Assembly: GCA_963847515.1 (NCBI GenBank)
Contig: CAWKAA010000001.1
Span: forward strand, 1,116,001-1,180,000
DNA: 64,000 nucleotides
Direction of reading: 5' to 3'
Origin: QHXW01 sp963847515
GTDB lineage: Bacteria; Acidobacteriota; Terriglobia; Bryobacterales; Bryobacteraceae
Made by a program: the position numbers and the translations under genes. The notes beneath the pieces are model-generated. The model was not told the DNA's origin. It was given only the letters and a program-made list of their open reading frames with translations, and ran no database searches. Positions 18,608-27,089 of this stretch are shown here, piece after piece; the stretch's first letter is position 1, and each line of letters begins with the position of its first letter.

Positions 18608-19015
18608 ATGCGCTACATGATGCTGATCTGCACAAAGGAAACGGAGAGCGGTCTGACTCCCGAGCAATCCGGACAGCTCAAGTCGGCTCACTGGGCGGTG
18701 ATGGAGGAGGCTAGCCGAAAGGGCGCCTTGCAGGGGGCGGAGCCATTGGGCCCCACCACAAATGCGACCACCGTCCGCGTGCAAAACGGCAAATCGCTGA
18801 TCACGGACGGACCGTTCGCCGAGACCAAGGAGCAACTTGCCGGGTATTACATCCTCGATTGCAAGAACCTGGACGAAGCCATTGAGTGGGCGGCGAAGAT
18901 TCCTACCTCGTGCAAGGGAGGCGAAGGCTGTATCGAGATTCGCCCGTTGCCTGGCCTGCCGGCGCGCCCGGAGACGGAGACTATAGCCGGCCGGGCTGTC
19001 ACGCTAGACGGCTGA
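18608..19015 (+). CDS. DGPF/YCII-domain protein
   Basis: This intact 135-residue protein has AAAGGAG twelve bases before its ATG. It carries the complete YCII/DGPF pattern: MRYMMLICTKE at the start, SLITDGPFAETKEQLAGYY in the middle and CKGGEGCIEIRPL at the end. The family is a small soluble fold with a conserved His/Asp-type pocket. In ECF42 loci these genes are direct targets of the sigma factor and may act in toxin or oxidative responses, but no reaction is established. It is the second of three such genes ahead of the sigma factor here. Confidence 0.85.
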   Translation: MRYMMLICTKETESGLTPEQSGQLKSAHWAVMEEASRKGALQGAEPLGPTTNATTVRVQNGKSLITDGPFAETKEQLAGYYILDCKNLDEAIEWAAKIPTSCKGGEGCIEIRPLPGLPARPETETIAGRAVTLDG

Positions 19016-19173
19016 TATCCGGTCCACCGCCGAATCGGTTTTCAGCCAGGAATCACACGGAAAAATATTTCGGAGCGTTGTCGATCTTTCAATCTCCGCA
19101 CGTCGTCAGGTTGGACGCACAAGAGCCGCAAGGCGTTTGGGGCGTCAATCTGATTCAGACAAGGAGAATTACA

Positions 19174-19789
19174 GTGAAAATCACAATTGGAATCGACTCC
19201 AGATCGTGCTCCTGGTGAGTACTGTGTGCGCAATTGGAGCCGCAACAGGAGACATCACACAGTCCGAACGCGAGCAGGCATTGAAGTATCTCGCGGAGAC
19301 ACGCAACGGCGTAATCGATGCGGTCAAGGGGCTTTCAGAAGCTCAATTAAATTTCAGACCGGCGCCCGATCGATGGTCAGTGGCCGAAACATCGAGCACA
19401 TCGCGCTGACCGAGGGTCTCTTCGTGCAGAGCATTCGGCCGCAACTTGAGAACTCGCCGGCCTCGCCGCCGAGGAATAATCCTAAAGATGTGGACGATAT
19501 GATCTTGACGAAGGTGCCGGACCGATCCACGAAGTTTCAGGCTCCCCCGCCGCTGGTACCAACAGGCAGATGGACGTCAGCGGTCACTTTGGAGCACTTT
19601 CTGGCGAACCGAGACCAGACCATCAGTTTCTTAAAATCGAGTTCTGATCTTCGTGAACACCGCGTAGATCATCCGGTCCTTGGCTCGCTCGATGGCTACG
19701 AATGGCTCCTCACAATTGCGGCGCACAGCGATCGGCACACGAAACAAATCCGTGAGATCAAGGCCGACCCGAATTTTCCCACAAGATGA
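19174..19789 (+). pseudogene. exported DinB-family protein, two one-base deletions in A-runs
   Basis: AAGGAG at 19161 precedes GTG 19174, but the direct reading stops after 14 codons. If one A is restored in the GTGAAAATCAC run, the start becomes VKNHNWNRLQIVLLVSTVCA, a convincing signal peptide. The DinB four-helix body then follows: LKYLAETRNGVIDAVKGLSE, LNFRPAPDRWSVAE. A second missing A near 19387 again breaks the frame; beyond it the other frame gives NIEHIALTEGL and ends AAHSDRHTKQIREIK. The spaced His residues (IEHIA, AAHSDRH) match the metal-binding triad of DinB/YfiT enzymes. Both lesions shorten A-runs, which is a common sequencing artefact. Confidence 0.7.
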
Positions 19790-19831
19790 ATCTCGCGGCC
19801 GTCCTATGGGATTCTATTGAGGAGACGCGAA

Positions 19832-20197
19832 ATACACTACATATTTCTGATTTATTCGCAAGAGCGCGCTGAAGGTCCGCCGCCGGAGGAAATCGACAGC
19901 ATCAAGAGCAGGCATTGGGGGGTGATGCAGGATGCCCGAGAGCAAGGCGTCCTGGTGGCTGTCGAAGGCTTGAAACCCACGCGGACCGCAACCACGATTC
20001 GCGTGAAAAACGGCCAGCACCTCACCATCGATGGACCATTTGCCGAAACCAAGGAACATTTGGCGGGGTATTACATCATCGACTGCAAGGACCTGGACGA
20101 GGCCATCGAGTGGGGTAAACGTATCCCGACAGCGTGCAAAGGCGCCGATGGATGCATCGAAATCCGCCCTGTCGCGGAGTTGCCCCAGGGCCCTTAA
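19832..20197 (+). CDS. DGPF/YCII-domain protein with apparent AUA start
   Basis: This third YCII copy (about 121 residues) has the TIDGPFAETKEHLAGYY signature and a CKGADGCIEIRP end, close to the protein at 18608. By alignment the start falls on ATA at 19832 (IHYIFLIYS against MRYMMLICT), eight bases after GAGGAGA; no ATG, GTG or TTG lies at that place. A TTG at 19817 would add five residues but overlaps the ribosome site. It ends two bases before the sigma factor start, so the two are probably translated together. The start is an AUA, a point mutation or a base error. Confidence 0.75.
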   Translation: MHYIFLIYSQERAEGPPPEEIDSIKSRHWGVMQDAREQGVLVAVEGLKPTRTATTIRVKNGQHLTIDGPFAETKEHLAGYYIIDCKDLDEAIEWGKRIPTACKGADGCIEIRPVAELPQGP

Positions 20198-20199
20198 CC

Positions 20200-21450
20200 A
20201 TGGACGCAATGGCAGCGGCAGAGACCGTATTTCGCGAACAATCCGGCAGGATCATCGCAACATTGATCCGCATTTCCGGATCCTTCGATCGGGCCGAGGA
20301 GGCGCTGCAGGAAGCTTTCGCTTCCGCCCTCGCCTCCTGGCCGCACAAGGGTATTCCGCGGAACCCCGGAGCCTGGATCACCGCTGCTGCGCACCGCAAG
20401 CTCATCGATCAGAGCGGGCGCGATCATACGGCACGGGAGAAACAGGACGCACTGCTCTATGAAACCAAAGTTTTGACGTTGCCCGAGGATCCCGAACTGG
20501 GAGAAGCCGCCATGCATTACCCGGATGATCGCCTGCGCCTGATCTTCACGTGTTGCCATCCCGCGCTGAATCAAGAAGGGCAAGTTGCGCTGACCTTGCG
20601 AACGCTCGGGGGCCTTCATACGGAAGAGATCGCAAAAGCATTTCTGATCCCGGAATCAACGCTTGCTCAGCGTCTGGTTCGCGCTAAGGGGAAGATCGAA
20701 GAGGCCCGAATTCCCTACGAGGTGCCTCCGCCGGACCGTTTGCCTCAACGGCTGACCCCGGTGCAGGCCGTCATCTACCTTATCTTCAGTGAAGGTTATG
20801 CGGCGACCTCGGGAACGGAACTGGTTCGCAACGATCTATGCGCCGAAGCGATTCGCCTCGGCCGCGTCCTGTGTGAACTGCTTCCGCGAGAAGCAGAGAA
20901 CATCGGTCTGCTGGCTTTAATGCTGCTTCACGCCTCGCGCAGAGATGCGCGCGTCCTCAACAGGGAACTTGTCACACTGGAGGCACAGGATCGTTCACTC
21001 TGGGATCGAGCCGCGATTTCCGAGGGATTAATATTGGTCGAAAAGGCTCTCCGGCTCGGCCCGGTCGGCCCCTATCAACTGCAGGCAGCGATCGCCGCTT
21101 TGCACGCTGAGGCTAGCATTGCGGCGGAAACCGATTGGCAGCAGGTCGCGGCGCTCTACGAAAAGCTGATGGCCTTGAATCCGTCTCCGGTGATCGCGCT
21201 CAATTACGCCGTAGCCGTCGCGATGAGCGCGGGGATCGAGGACGGCTTGAAACGAATTGATGACCTCGGACAGAAGGGCGCGCTCGATCAATACTACTTG
21301 TTCCACGCCGCGCGCGCGGATCTCTTGCGACGGCTGAATCGCTACGGGGAGGCCGCAGCAGCCTACGAACAAGCCGCTAGCTTGGCTACAAATGGCGTCG
21401 AACAGGATTTCCTCAAGCGGCGGTTGCGCCAGTTGGAGGCGCATCAGTAG
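20200..21450 (+). CDS. ECF-type RNA polymerase sigma factor, ECF42-like with C-terminal TPR extension
   Basis: The protein has 416 residues. Sigma region 2 is near the N-terminus (FREQSGRIIATLIRISGSFD, RAEEALQEAFASALASWP, NPGAWITAAAHRKLID), and region 4 follows (RLIFTCCHPALNQEGQVAL, LGGLHTEEIAKAFLIPESTL). The long C-terminal extension from about residue 190 is helical and repeat-like (LNYAVAVAMSAGIEDGL, RADLLRRLNRYGEAAAAYEQA), as in ECF42 factors with the DUF6596/TPR extension. Those factors have no anti-sigma gene and are encoded with DGPF proteins, exactly as here. The ATG at 20200 sits two bases after the preceding stop. It likely transcribes the YCII genes upstream, though I did not identify a promoter motif for it. 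Confidence 0.9.
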   Translation: MDAMAAAETVFREQSGRIIATLIRISGSFDRAEEALQEAFASALASWPHKGIPRNPGAWITAAAHRKLIDQSGRDHTAREKQDALLYETKVLTLPEDPELGEAAMHYPDDRLRLIFTCCHPALNQEGQVALTLRTLGGLHTEEIAKAFLIPESTLAQRLVRAKGKIEEARIPYEVPPPDRLPQRLTPVQAVIYLIFSEGYAATSGTELVRNDLCAEAIRLGRVLCELLPREAENIGLLALMLLHASRRDARVLNRELVTLEAQDRSLWDRAAISEGLILVEKALRLGPVGPYQLQAAIAALHAEASIAAETDWQQVAALYEKLMALNPSPVIALNYAVAVAMSAGIEDGLKRIDDLGQKGALDQYYLFHAARADLLRRLNRYGEAAAAYEQAASLATNGVEQDFLKRRLRQLEAHQ

Positions 21451-21621
21451 AAAGTGGAAGCCTTCCAGACGGGCAGTCACTCCCACGGCCATAAACTCGC
21501 CTGCAGCGTTTATGAGCTCCTCCGAACCGGTCAAGCATTTCACGAGAGCGTTTTCGGATTCCAGGTCATCCCAATGAAAAGCTAATCGAGGAACTCCGGG
21601 AGGAATAAGGTCAGTCCCCGG

Positions 21622-23720
21622 CTACTTCGGCGGATGGTTCAACTTATCGAGCGCCTCATCCACCCACACCTGCTCCAGATAGGGCGTGTTTTGCCGTTGC
21701 AACCGTACGGATGCAGCCTGATCGACCAGCCACGTCTGGCCGAGGATTACTTCCGGGAGCACCCGCTCAACATAGGATTCGCTCACCAGGACGGGGAAGT
21801 TGAACTTGCGCTCCTTCATGAATCGGTCCACGATTGCGGGATTCTCATCCATACTGAGGCTGACAGCCTGCACATCGGGACGGCCCTTCACGGCTTCAAA
21901 GAGCTTCTGCATTCCCGGCAGTTCCTGCCAGCATGGGCCGCACCACGTGGCCCAAAGGAACACAAAGGTTGTCTTGCCCTTGAAATCCGCCAATGTCCAG
22001 ATCCGGCCCGCAGGATCGGGTACCTGCATCTCCGGCAAGGGCCGATTCAGCGCGTTCCAGGCCATTATTGGCCAGCCGCGAGGCACGTCGGGCTTACCGA
22101 CTGGCCAAGGCTACACCTTCGACCACGTCGCCCAAGTCTCATCGCTCCCGCCAAGTTCTCTAAAAAGAGCACGCGCTTTGTCCACCGGACCGCCATACTC
22201 TCGCGCATACCAGGGGTTCGTGATCAGCTGTTGAAAGTAGGCCAGCGCATCCAGCTTGCGGCCCTCACTTTGCGCCAGGCGGCCCATCGAGTTCACATAT
22301 CGGCCTTCGCGATCGGGAAAGTTTATCGGGCTCTGCTCGTAGTATTTCTTGAAGTCCGTATCCAGCCATTTGCGCATCTTGCTTAACGTCGAACGGGCTA
22401 GGTTGAAATCTTTCAATTCGATGGCTGCATCCACCAGTGTGTCAAGAACCACGAATCGAAATGACGGCCGCCTGCTCTCATCCAGATCGGCGGCGACAGT
22501 CCCTTGAATCAGATCGCTTTGAGCCGGAGATTGGGTTTCGGACCAATCCATGAGTTCGCGCAGCATGTCCACAGCATCCTTTAACATGACGCGTGCGCTA
22601 ACCCAGTCCTGAGCAATACTGAGCTTTAAGGATCGGGGGTCACCATTAAAGGCCGCGCGGGTTAACCCATCCGCGACCTGCTTCCAGTCTTCCGCGGAAT
22701 GGCTTCGGGTGTGGAGCAGAGCATTTCGGCGCTGTTCCCAGGCGAAGCGATTATCCGGCCACTGCGCAACCCAATCGGCCGAAGCCTTGTAGAGTGCCTC
22801 GGCGTGGGCGGTCCACGCGGCCTCCGTAGAACCTCTGATCTTCTCCCAAGTCTTGTAAGCCTCAAATGCCGGGTCGCGGGGACGCGCTGCCGCGATTCGC
22901 GCATTGGTACGCTTCTCGCCGTCCGGCTGGCCGCTGAGACGATAGCCTTCGGCCAACACGTTGAGGATGGCGAGATCGTTGCCCTACGAAAACGGCTCGA
23001 TGCGCCTCAAGTCCCCCGCTACAGCCGTCCTTGACCGCTCCAGTTCGGCGGGCGATGCTACGCGGAACTCGGCGGCCCAGAGCATAGGGTAGTAGCGCAG
23101 GTGCTGCGAATCGGTGAAGTTTTGAAGCTGCACCCGCAGGTCGCCAGCTAACTCACGTAAGGCGTGCGCGTCTTGGATCACATTTAGATATGCGAATGCA
23201 TCCAGGCTCGCCGGACAGGCTTTATGATAAGCGCGCAGGTTATGGACGACCTTGGCTTCATTACGGAAAGCTGCGCTGGAATAAACCTCGGTCAACGCAA
23301 GATAGTTCCAGGGAAGTTTGGGATCGCGGTCGATCCCTTTCTCGAAGTACTCGATGGCGGATGGCGTATCCTTCCCCACCAGGGCCCGCGCATAGAGGTA
23401 CAGATAACGCGGGTCATCCGGGTGCCTGGCGAGTTTTTCCTGATAGTCAGCGGCGCGAGGCCGCCGGTTTGAGGCTTGGGTTGCAGCTCGATGAGCCAGC
23501 GGTTCAGAAACAGATCGCCCGGGGACCGCGCAATGGCTTCACGAATCCTGTAGATCTTGCCGGTCCGATCGGAATCGCTCAAGTTGATGCCCGCGTGCCG
23601 GTTTGGCGAAAGCGCCTCAGTGGCCCTGGGAGGTTCACAGGCGTCCAGAGGGGTCTGGGCACGTGCCGCAAGTGGGAATACGGCGAGTGCCACAATGGGC
23701 CAGGAAGTCAAAATTCGCAT
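21622..23720 (-). pseudogene. exported TPR plus thioredoxin (TlpA-like) protein, one frameshift and two in-frame TAG codons
   Basis: The original gene would encode about 700 residues. It starts at 23720 with a signal peptide (WPIVALAVFPLAARAQ). The frame shifts once near 23465, between LIELQPKPQ and DYQEKLARHPDDPRYLY. Helical repeats continue (ALVGKDTPSAIEYFEKGI) to a TAG at 22984-22986, resume in the same frame (LNVLAEGYRLSGQPDG), then meet a second TAG at 22111-22113 and resume again into a thioredoxin domain: ADFKGKTTFVFLWATWCGPC, the WCGPC active site. It ends at 21622. TAG is an ordinary stop codon for other genes here, so reassignment is not supported. Extracytoplasmic disulfide reduction is the family role. 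Confidence 0.7.
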
Positions 23721-23843
23721 GGCTCACCCTCAATGCAAACGACGTCAGGCGTCGACGGTGCGTGCAGTCGATTTAATACACGATGGTAAACCTGTTGGCG
23801 TCAGGACGCCTGGATCCGCCTCTGCGATCGCACGAGAGACGGA

Positions 23844-23879
23844 GGCCGACGAGGGCGTCGGCCGCGGACCAGGGGGTCC
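23844..23879. terminator. two adjacent GC-rich hairpins
   Basis: GGCCGACG-AGGG-CGTCGGCC at 23844-23863 is a perfect 8-bp stem with a four-base loop, followed at 23866-23879 by GGACC-AGGG-GGTCC, a 5-bp stem with the same AGGG loop. There is no T-run, so this is not a textbook intrinsic terminator. It lies just downstream of the cysteine-cluster gene on the minus strand and may end its transcript or be an intergenic repeat. The shared loop suggests a REP-like element. Confidence 0.45.
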
Positions 23880-23902
23880 GCCCCACTATTGCGAGTTAGG
23901 CT

Positions 23903-25168
23903 CTAGTTCTGAATCAGAACGGCCATGGACGCTGCGTTTTTCATGCCTTTGCCTGCAAGAATCTCGACCGCGTGTGGCGGATACGCAGTGCTGTGTTCGA
24001 ATGCCTTGGCGTACGATTGGATCAACTTGAGCAAGTGGGTTGTGCTAAGTTCGGCTTTATGGAAGCCGGACATGCCGATGAAAATTGTCTTCAGAGCGGC
24101 GTAGTGCAGCACCAGCAGAATGTACTGCGTGAAAATAGGGCTGTCCCTGCGATAGATGCTTAGTTTTTGAGTGCTTTCCTGCGGTCCGAATGGAAACAGG
24201 GTCTTATACACATAATTCACCAAGAACCGCTCCATGATGTATTCGTGCCGGGCCATAAATGGCGCATAGTATTGCCGGTAAGCTTCCGCATAACGAATTC
24301 CGATTTCTGCCATCGTGGAATCCGGGCCCCAACCGATGCCGTGCATGAATTCTTCATAGCAGTCAAGAAACCGGCGTTGTGTGAAGTCCGAAGTGATGCG
24401 GTAAATGATGAGTTCCGCCATGATTTCCAACTGTGTTTCCGGCCTTGCGATCGACCGGCACAAAAGATCGTTAAACAGGCCGCGATCGATGGCATCGCCA
24501 TATCCCCGCACAATGTCCGGCAAGTCATCTTGATCATGCCCCGAGGTTTCGTTCAATTTGTCGCAAAGGTATCCCAGAATGATCAGGCGGCTCGAGAGAG
24601 GATAGCTGCGATTCTGGAGAAGAGAAAGGACCAGCCCTCGAACCTCGTGGAAATGCCGGTAAGGCTTATCGGAATATTGCGAACCAGATGATACGATTGT
24701 GGAAACGCTGGCGCGACGACCGTTCCCATCCTCCTCCAGCGATTCGAACTCCATCGGATCCGGATCGAGAAGAGCGAGCCGGGCCGCCTCCGGGCAGGAA
24801 AGCTCTAACGATCTTTCGAGCACACCGTCGACGACGTTCATGATGCGCGGATAGGTCGCGCACAGTGTGGACAAGTAATCTTCACCCAGCGTTTGATGGA
24901 TTGAGCAGAGGCCCTCCGACAAAAACGGGCATACGGTGCCATTGGGAGTGATACTCGCATAATCGTCGTCGTCCGTGCTGGTGGTGTTGATCGTAACCAG
25001 GCTGGTTAGCGAGGGCTTGAGCTCCGGGTTCGAACAGTTCTGATAAAGGTCATAGGTGCGCCGATCGACCATGACGCGCCAGCCATTGCAGCACGTGTCT
25101 TCGCAATCAGCTCCGATGCATTGGAATGCCTGGTAATGCCGCGGCTGGCGTACCCTGAGCCCTTTCAT
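23903..25168 (-). CDS. FliB-like lysine-N-methylase family cysteine-cluster protein
   Basis: The protein has about 421 residues from ATG 25168 (MKGLRVRQPRHYQAF); a further start at 25201 adds eleven residues of little character. The N-terminal third carries the FliB-type cysteine pattern: CIGADCEDTCCNGW, CPFLSEGLCSIHQ, LCATYPR and LSCPEAARLAL, which is expected to hold an iron-sulfur cluster. The rest is helical. Family members are annotated as flagellin lysine-N-methylases from Salmonella FliB, but most lie outside flagellar loci and no flagellar gene is near this one. The target of any methylation is therefore unknown. Confidence 0.8.
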   Translation of the reverse strand: MKGLRVRQPRHYQAFQCIGADCEDTCCNGWRVMVDRRTYDLYQNCSNPELKPSLTSLVTINTTSTDDDDYASITPNGTVCPFLSEGLCSIHQTLGEDYLSTLCATYPRIMNVVDGVLERSLELSCPEAARLALLDPDPMEFESLEEDGNGRRASVSTIVSSGSQYSDKPYRHFHEVRGLVLSLLQNRSYPLSSRLIILGYLCDKLNETSGHDQDDLPDIVRGYGDAIDRGLFNDLLCRSIARPETQLEIMAELIIYRITSDFTQRRFLDCYEEFMHGIGWGPDSTMAEIGIRYAEAYRQYYAPFMARHEYIMERFLVNYVYKTLFPFGPQESTQKLSIYRRDSPIFTQYILLVLHYAALKTIFIGMSGFHKAELSTTHLLKLIQSYAKAFEHSTAYPPHAVEILAGKGMKNAASMAVLIQN

Positions 25169-25279
25169 GGCTTGAGGATAGCATCGACGGTCCGCTTTCA
25201 ACGCCGAATGTTATACTGGCGGCAGCCGATTGTCCTGGCTCGCCGGAAATCGACAGGTTTGGGGCAGCACGAGCAAAGT

Positions 25280-25474
25280 GTGGCAGCCGTACTTGCAAAG
25301 CCGCGCCTTAGTCCGAAGCGCATCCTCATCGCGCTTCTGAGTGCAGCCGCCGGATTCACGCTGTGCCTTGTGATTTTGCGAAAATCTGATCCGCTGATGG
25401 CCCCGCAGGACGTTTACTTTTTCAGTTTCGTGTCAGGTGTCGTGCTCGCCGGCATTGCCTGGAAAATCTCATAA
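25280..25474 (+). CDS. small two-helix membrane protein, hypothetical
   Basis: From GTG 25280 this frame encodes 64 residues with two hydrophobic segments, ILIALLSAAAGFTLCLVIL and FFSFVSGVVLAGIAWKI, joined by a short charged loop (RKSDPLMAPQD). The hydrophobic pattern is more convincing than chance, but I see no clear ribosome site and no family. It ends 28 bases before the HU promoter. It may be a real small inner-membrane protein. Confidence 0.35.
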   Translation: MAAVLAKPRLSPKRILIALLSAAAGFTLCLVILRKSDPLMAPQDVYFFSFVSGVVLAGIAWKIS

Positions 25475-25502
25475 ACGCACAAACCCGACTCGCCCCTCTG
25501 GA

Positions 25503-25531
25503 TTGACAGCACCCGCTGGCGTTTGATATAT
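25503..25531 (+). promoter_or_regulatory. sigma-70-type promoter for the HU gene
   Basis: A perfect TTGACA lies at 25503-25508 and a -10-like GATATAT at 25525-25531, spacing 16-17 bases. Transcription would start near 25538, giving a very short leader with the GGAG ribosome site at 25546-25549 before GTG 25555. The match and position support a housekeeping promoter driving HU and the overlapping deacetylase gene. Confidence 0.6.
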
Positions 25532-25554
25532 CTCTCGCGACCTCTGGAGACGCT

Positions 25555-25857
25555 GTGAACAAACGCGATTTGATCAAGAAGATCGCACAGGATGCTCGCC
25601 TCACCAACGTGCAGGCGGGGAACGCCCTGGACGCATTTTTGAAGTGCGTGCAATCGAGCCTGATCAAAGGCGACCGGGTGACGCTGGTGGGATTCGGAAC
25701 ATTTGCCATTTCGCAGCATAAGGCGCGGATGGTTCGCGTTCCAAGGCGCGGCGGAACCGTGCAGATCGCGGCCCGGCGGGTGGCGCGATTTGCCCCCGGG
25801 CTCGATCTCAAGTTGGCCATTCAGAATTCGGTGAAGTCCAGCCGCATGCCCTCGTGA
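25555..25857 (+). CDS. HU/IHF-family DNA-binding protein, divergent
   Basis: This 100-residue protein has the HU fold signature: MNKRDLIKKIAQDARLTNVQ, the LVGFGTFAI turn, and the AARRVARFAPGLDLK C-terminal strand. The usual GRNPxTG at the tip of the DNA-binding arm is replaced by VRVPRRGGTV, so arm contacts may differ from those of canonical HU. It should act as a nucleoid architectural protein. The start is GTG 25555 with GGAG five bases before it. Its TGA overlaps the GTG of the next gene in a GTGA arrangement, indicating coupled translation. Confidence 0.88.
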   Translation: MNKRDLIKKIAQDARLTNVQAGNALDAFLKCVQSSLIKGDRVTLVGFGTFAISQHKARMVRVPRRGGTVQIAARRVARFAPGLDLKLAIQNSVKSSRMPS

Positions 25858-26624
25858 AGACAAACGTCCTGGCGATTCACGCGCATCCCGACGATATCGA
25901 GATCCTGGCGGCGGGCACGCTGGCGCAGGTGGCGGCTGCCGGACACAACATCACCATCGTCACGATGACTCCGGGCGATTGCGGCTCCGACCACCATTCC
26001 CAGGAGGAAATTGCCGCCATCCGGCGCAGCGAGGCCGCACGATCCGCAGGGCGCATCGGGGCTCGATACCTCTGCGGCGAATTCCGCGACATGAGCATCT
26101 TCATCGATGACGACTCACGCCGCCGCGTGACCGAGATTTTGCGGCAGGTAGCGGCCGGGCTGGTGCTCACGGCGTCGCCCACCGATTACCTTTGCGACCA
26201 CGAAGCCACCAGCCAGTTGGTGCGGGACGCCTGCTTCGCCGCCATAATTCCGAATTATGCAACCGGCGCGGCGAATGCGGCGCAGCCGCTCCTCGAGATT
26301 CCGCACCTCTATTTTATGGATCCCATCGGCGGGGTGGATCGTGAAGGCCACACGGTTCTGCCGGATTTTTTTGTGAACGTCGCCCCGCAGATGGAGACCA
26401 AGACCGCCATGCTCGCCGAGCATGCGAGCCAGCGGGAGTGGCTGCTGAGGCACCACGCCCTGGACAACTACCTGGAGACCATGAAAGCGTGGAATCGTGA
26501 AAACGGCCGGCGCGCGGGCGTCGAATACGCGGAGGGCTTCCGGCACTACAAAGGCCATCCCTATCCGGAATCGCCGTTGCTGGAGCAATTGCTGGGCGCA
26601 ACGGTCGTCCGTCCTCAGCCTTGA
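25854..26624 (+). CDS. PIG-L/LmbE family zinc deacetylase
   Basis: This 256-residue protein begins with the defining AHPDDIEILAAGTL motif, which binds zinc and supplies the catalytic Asp, and carries GDCGSDHHSQEEIAAIRRSEA plus TDYLCDHEAT with the third ligand. Members remove N-acetyl groups from sugars such as GlcNAc-inositol, bacillithiol precursors or antibiotic sugars; the substrate here is unknown. It is cytoplasmic, with no signal peptide. It starts at a GTG overlapping the HU stop by four bases. The pairing with HU is odd and may simply reflect shared transcription. Confidence 0.87.
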   Translation: MKTNVLAIHAHPDDIEILAAGTLAQVAAAGHNITIVTMTPGDCGSDHHSQEEIAAIRRSEAARSAGRIGARYLCGEFRDMSIFIDDDSRRRVTEILRQVAAGLVLTASPTDYLCDHEATSQLVRDACFAAIIPNYATGAANAAQPLLEIPHLYFMDPIGGVDREGHTVLPDFFVNVAPQMETKTAMLAEHASQREWLLRHHALDNYLETMKAWNRENGRRAGVEYAEGFRHYKGHPYPESPLLEQLLGATVVRPQP

Positions 26625-26934
26625 AGCCGCTGCCGGCACCGGCTATCCGTATTGTTCACCTGCACTATCCGAATGGATAGTCCCCACTAGTGAGAACTGA
26701 CAGACGCGGGCAAGGGCGAAGGGGGGAGCAAACACACTTTCGTTCCACGCGGGGTATCGAAAGATGCTGACAGCCTTTTTGCGGCGCGCCTGAAAGATGG
26801 CTTGCGCGAACCTGGGGGATCGGGCAAATTAGACCTAACAGCATGGGTTTGCTCCGAATTTGAAAAGAGGCCCCCCTTCGGGCGGGGCCTCCCCTTTTCC
26901 TGAATCTTTCCCTTTTAATAACCAACGTTAACCG
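26625..26934. other. 310-bp intergenic region with two hairpins and no gene
   Basis: I find no credible coding sequence here. ACTATCC-GAAT-GGATAGT at 26664-26681 is a perfect 7-bp inverted repeat that could be an operator or a small hairpin. A strong terminator follows at 26866-26897. The rest shows no repeat or RNA gene I can recognise. Confidence 0.5.
26866..26897. terminator. strong intrinsic terminator, possibly bidirectional
   Basis: GAGGCCCC at 26867 pairs with GGGGCCTC around a CCTTCGGGC loop region. It is preceded by AAAA and followed by CCCTTTTCC. The GC stem flanked by A and T tracts fits rho-independent termination in either direction. It lies after the deacetylase gene, about 240 bp past its stop. 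Confidence 0.7.
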
Positions 26935-27089
26935 ATGATCGGCAAGCATCATTTCTTGCGGCTGGCAGACGCAGTTATGGCGGCGTACAGGCACGTTTCG
27001 AGACTGCGGCTGAAGCGGGGCCGGGAGCGCATTGCTCCTCGACATAGACTCAGAAATCGCGAGATGGTCGACCTCGGACTGATCCGCGA

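Noticed and set aside
21622..23720. TAG reassignment or pyrrolysine/readthrough system
   Set aside because: Several intact genes here end in TAG, no dedicated tRNA or synthetase is in the window, and the same gene also has a frameshift.
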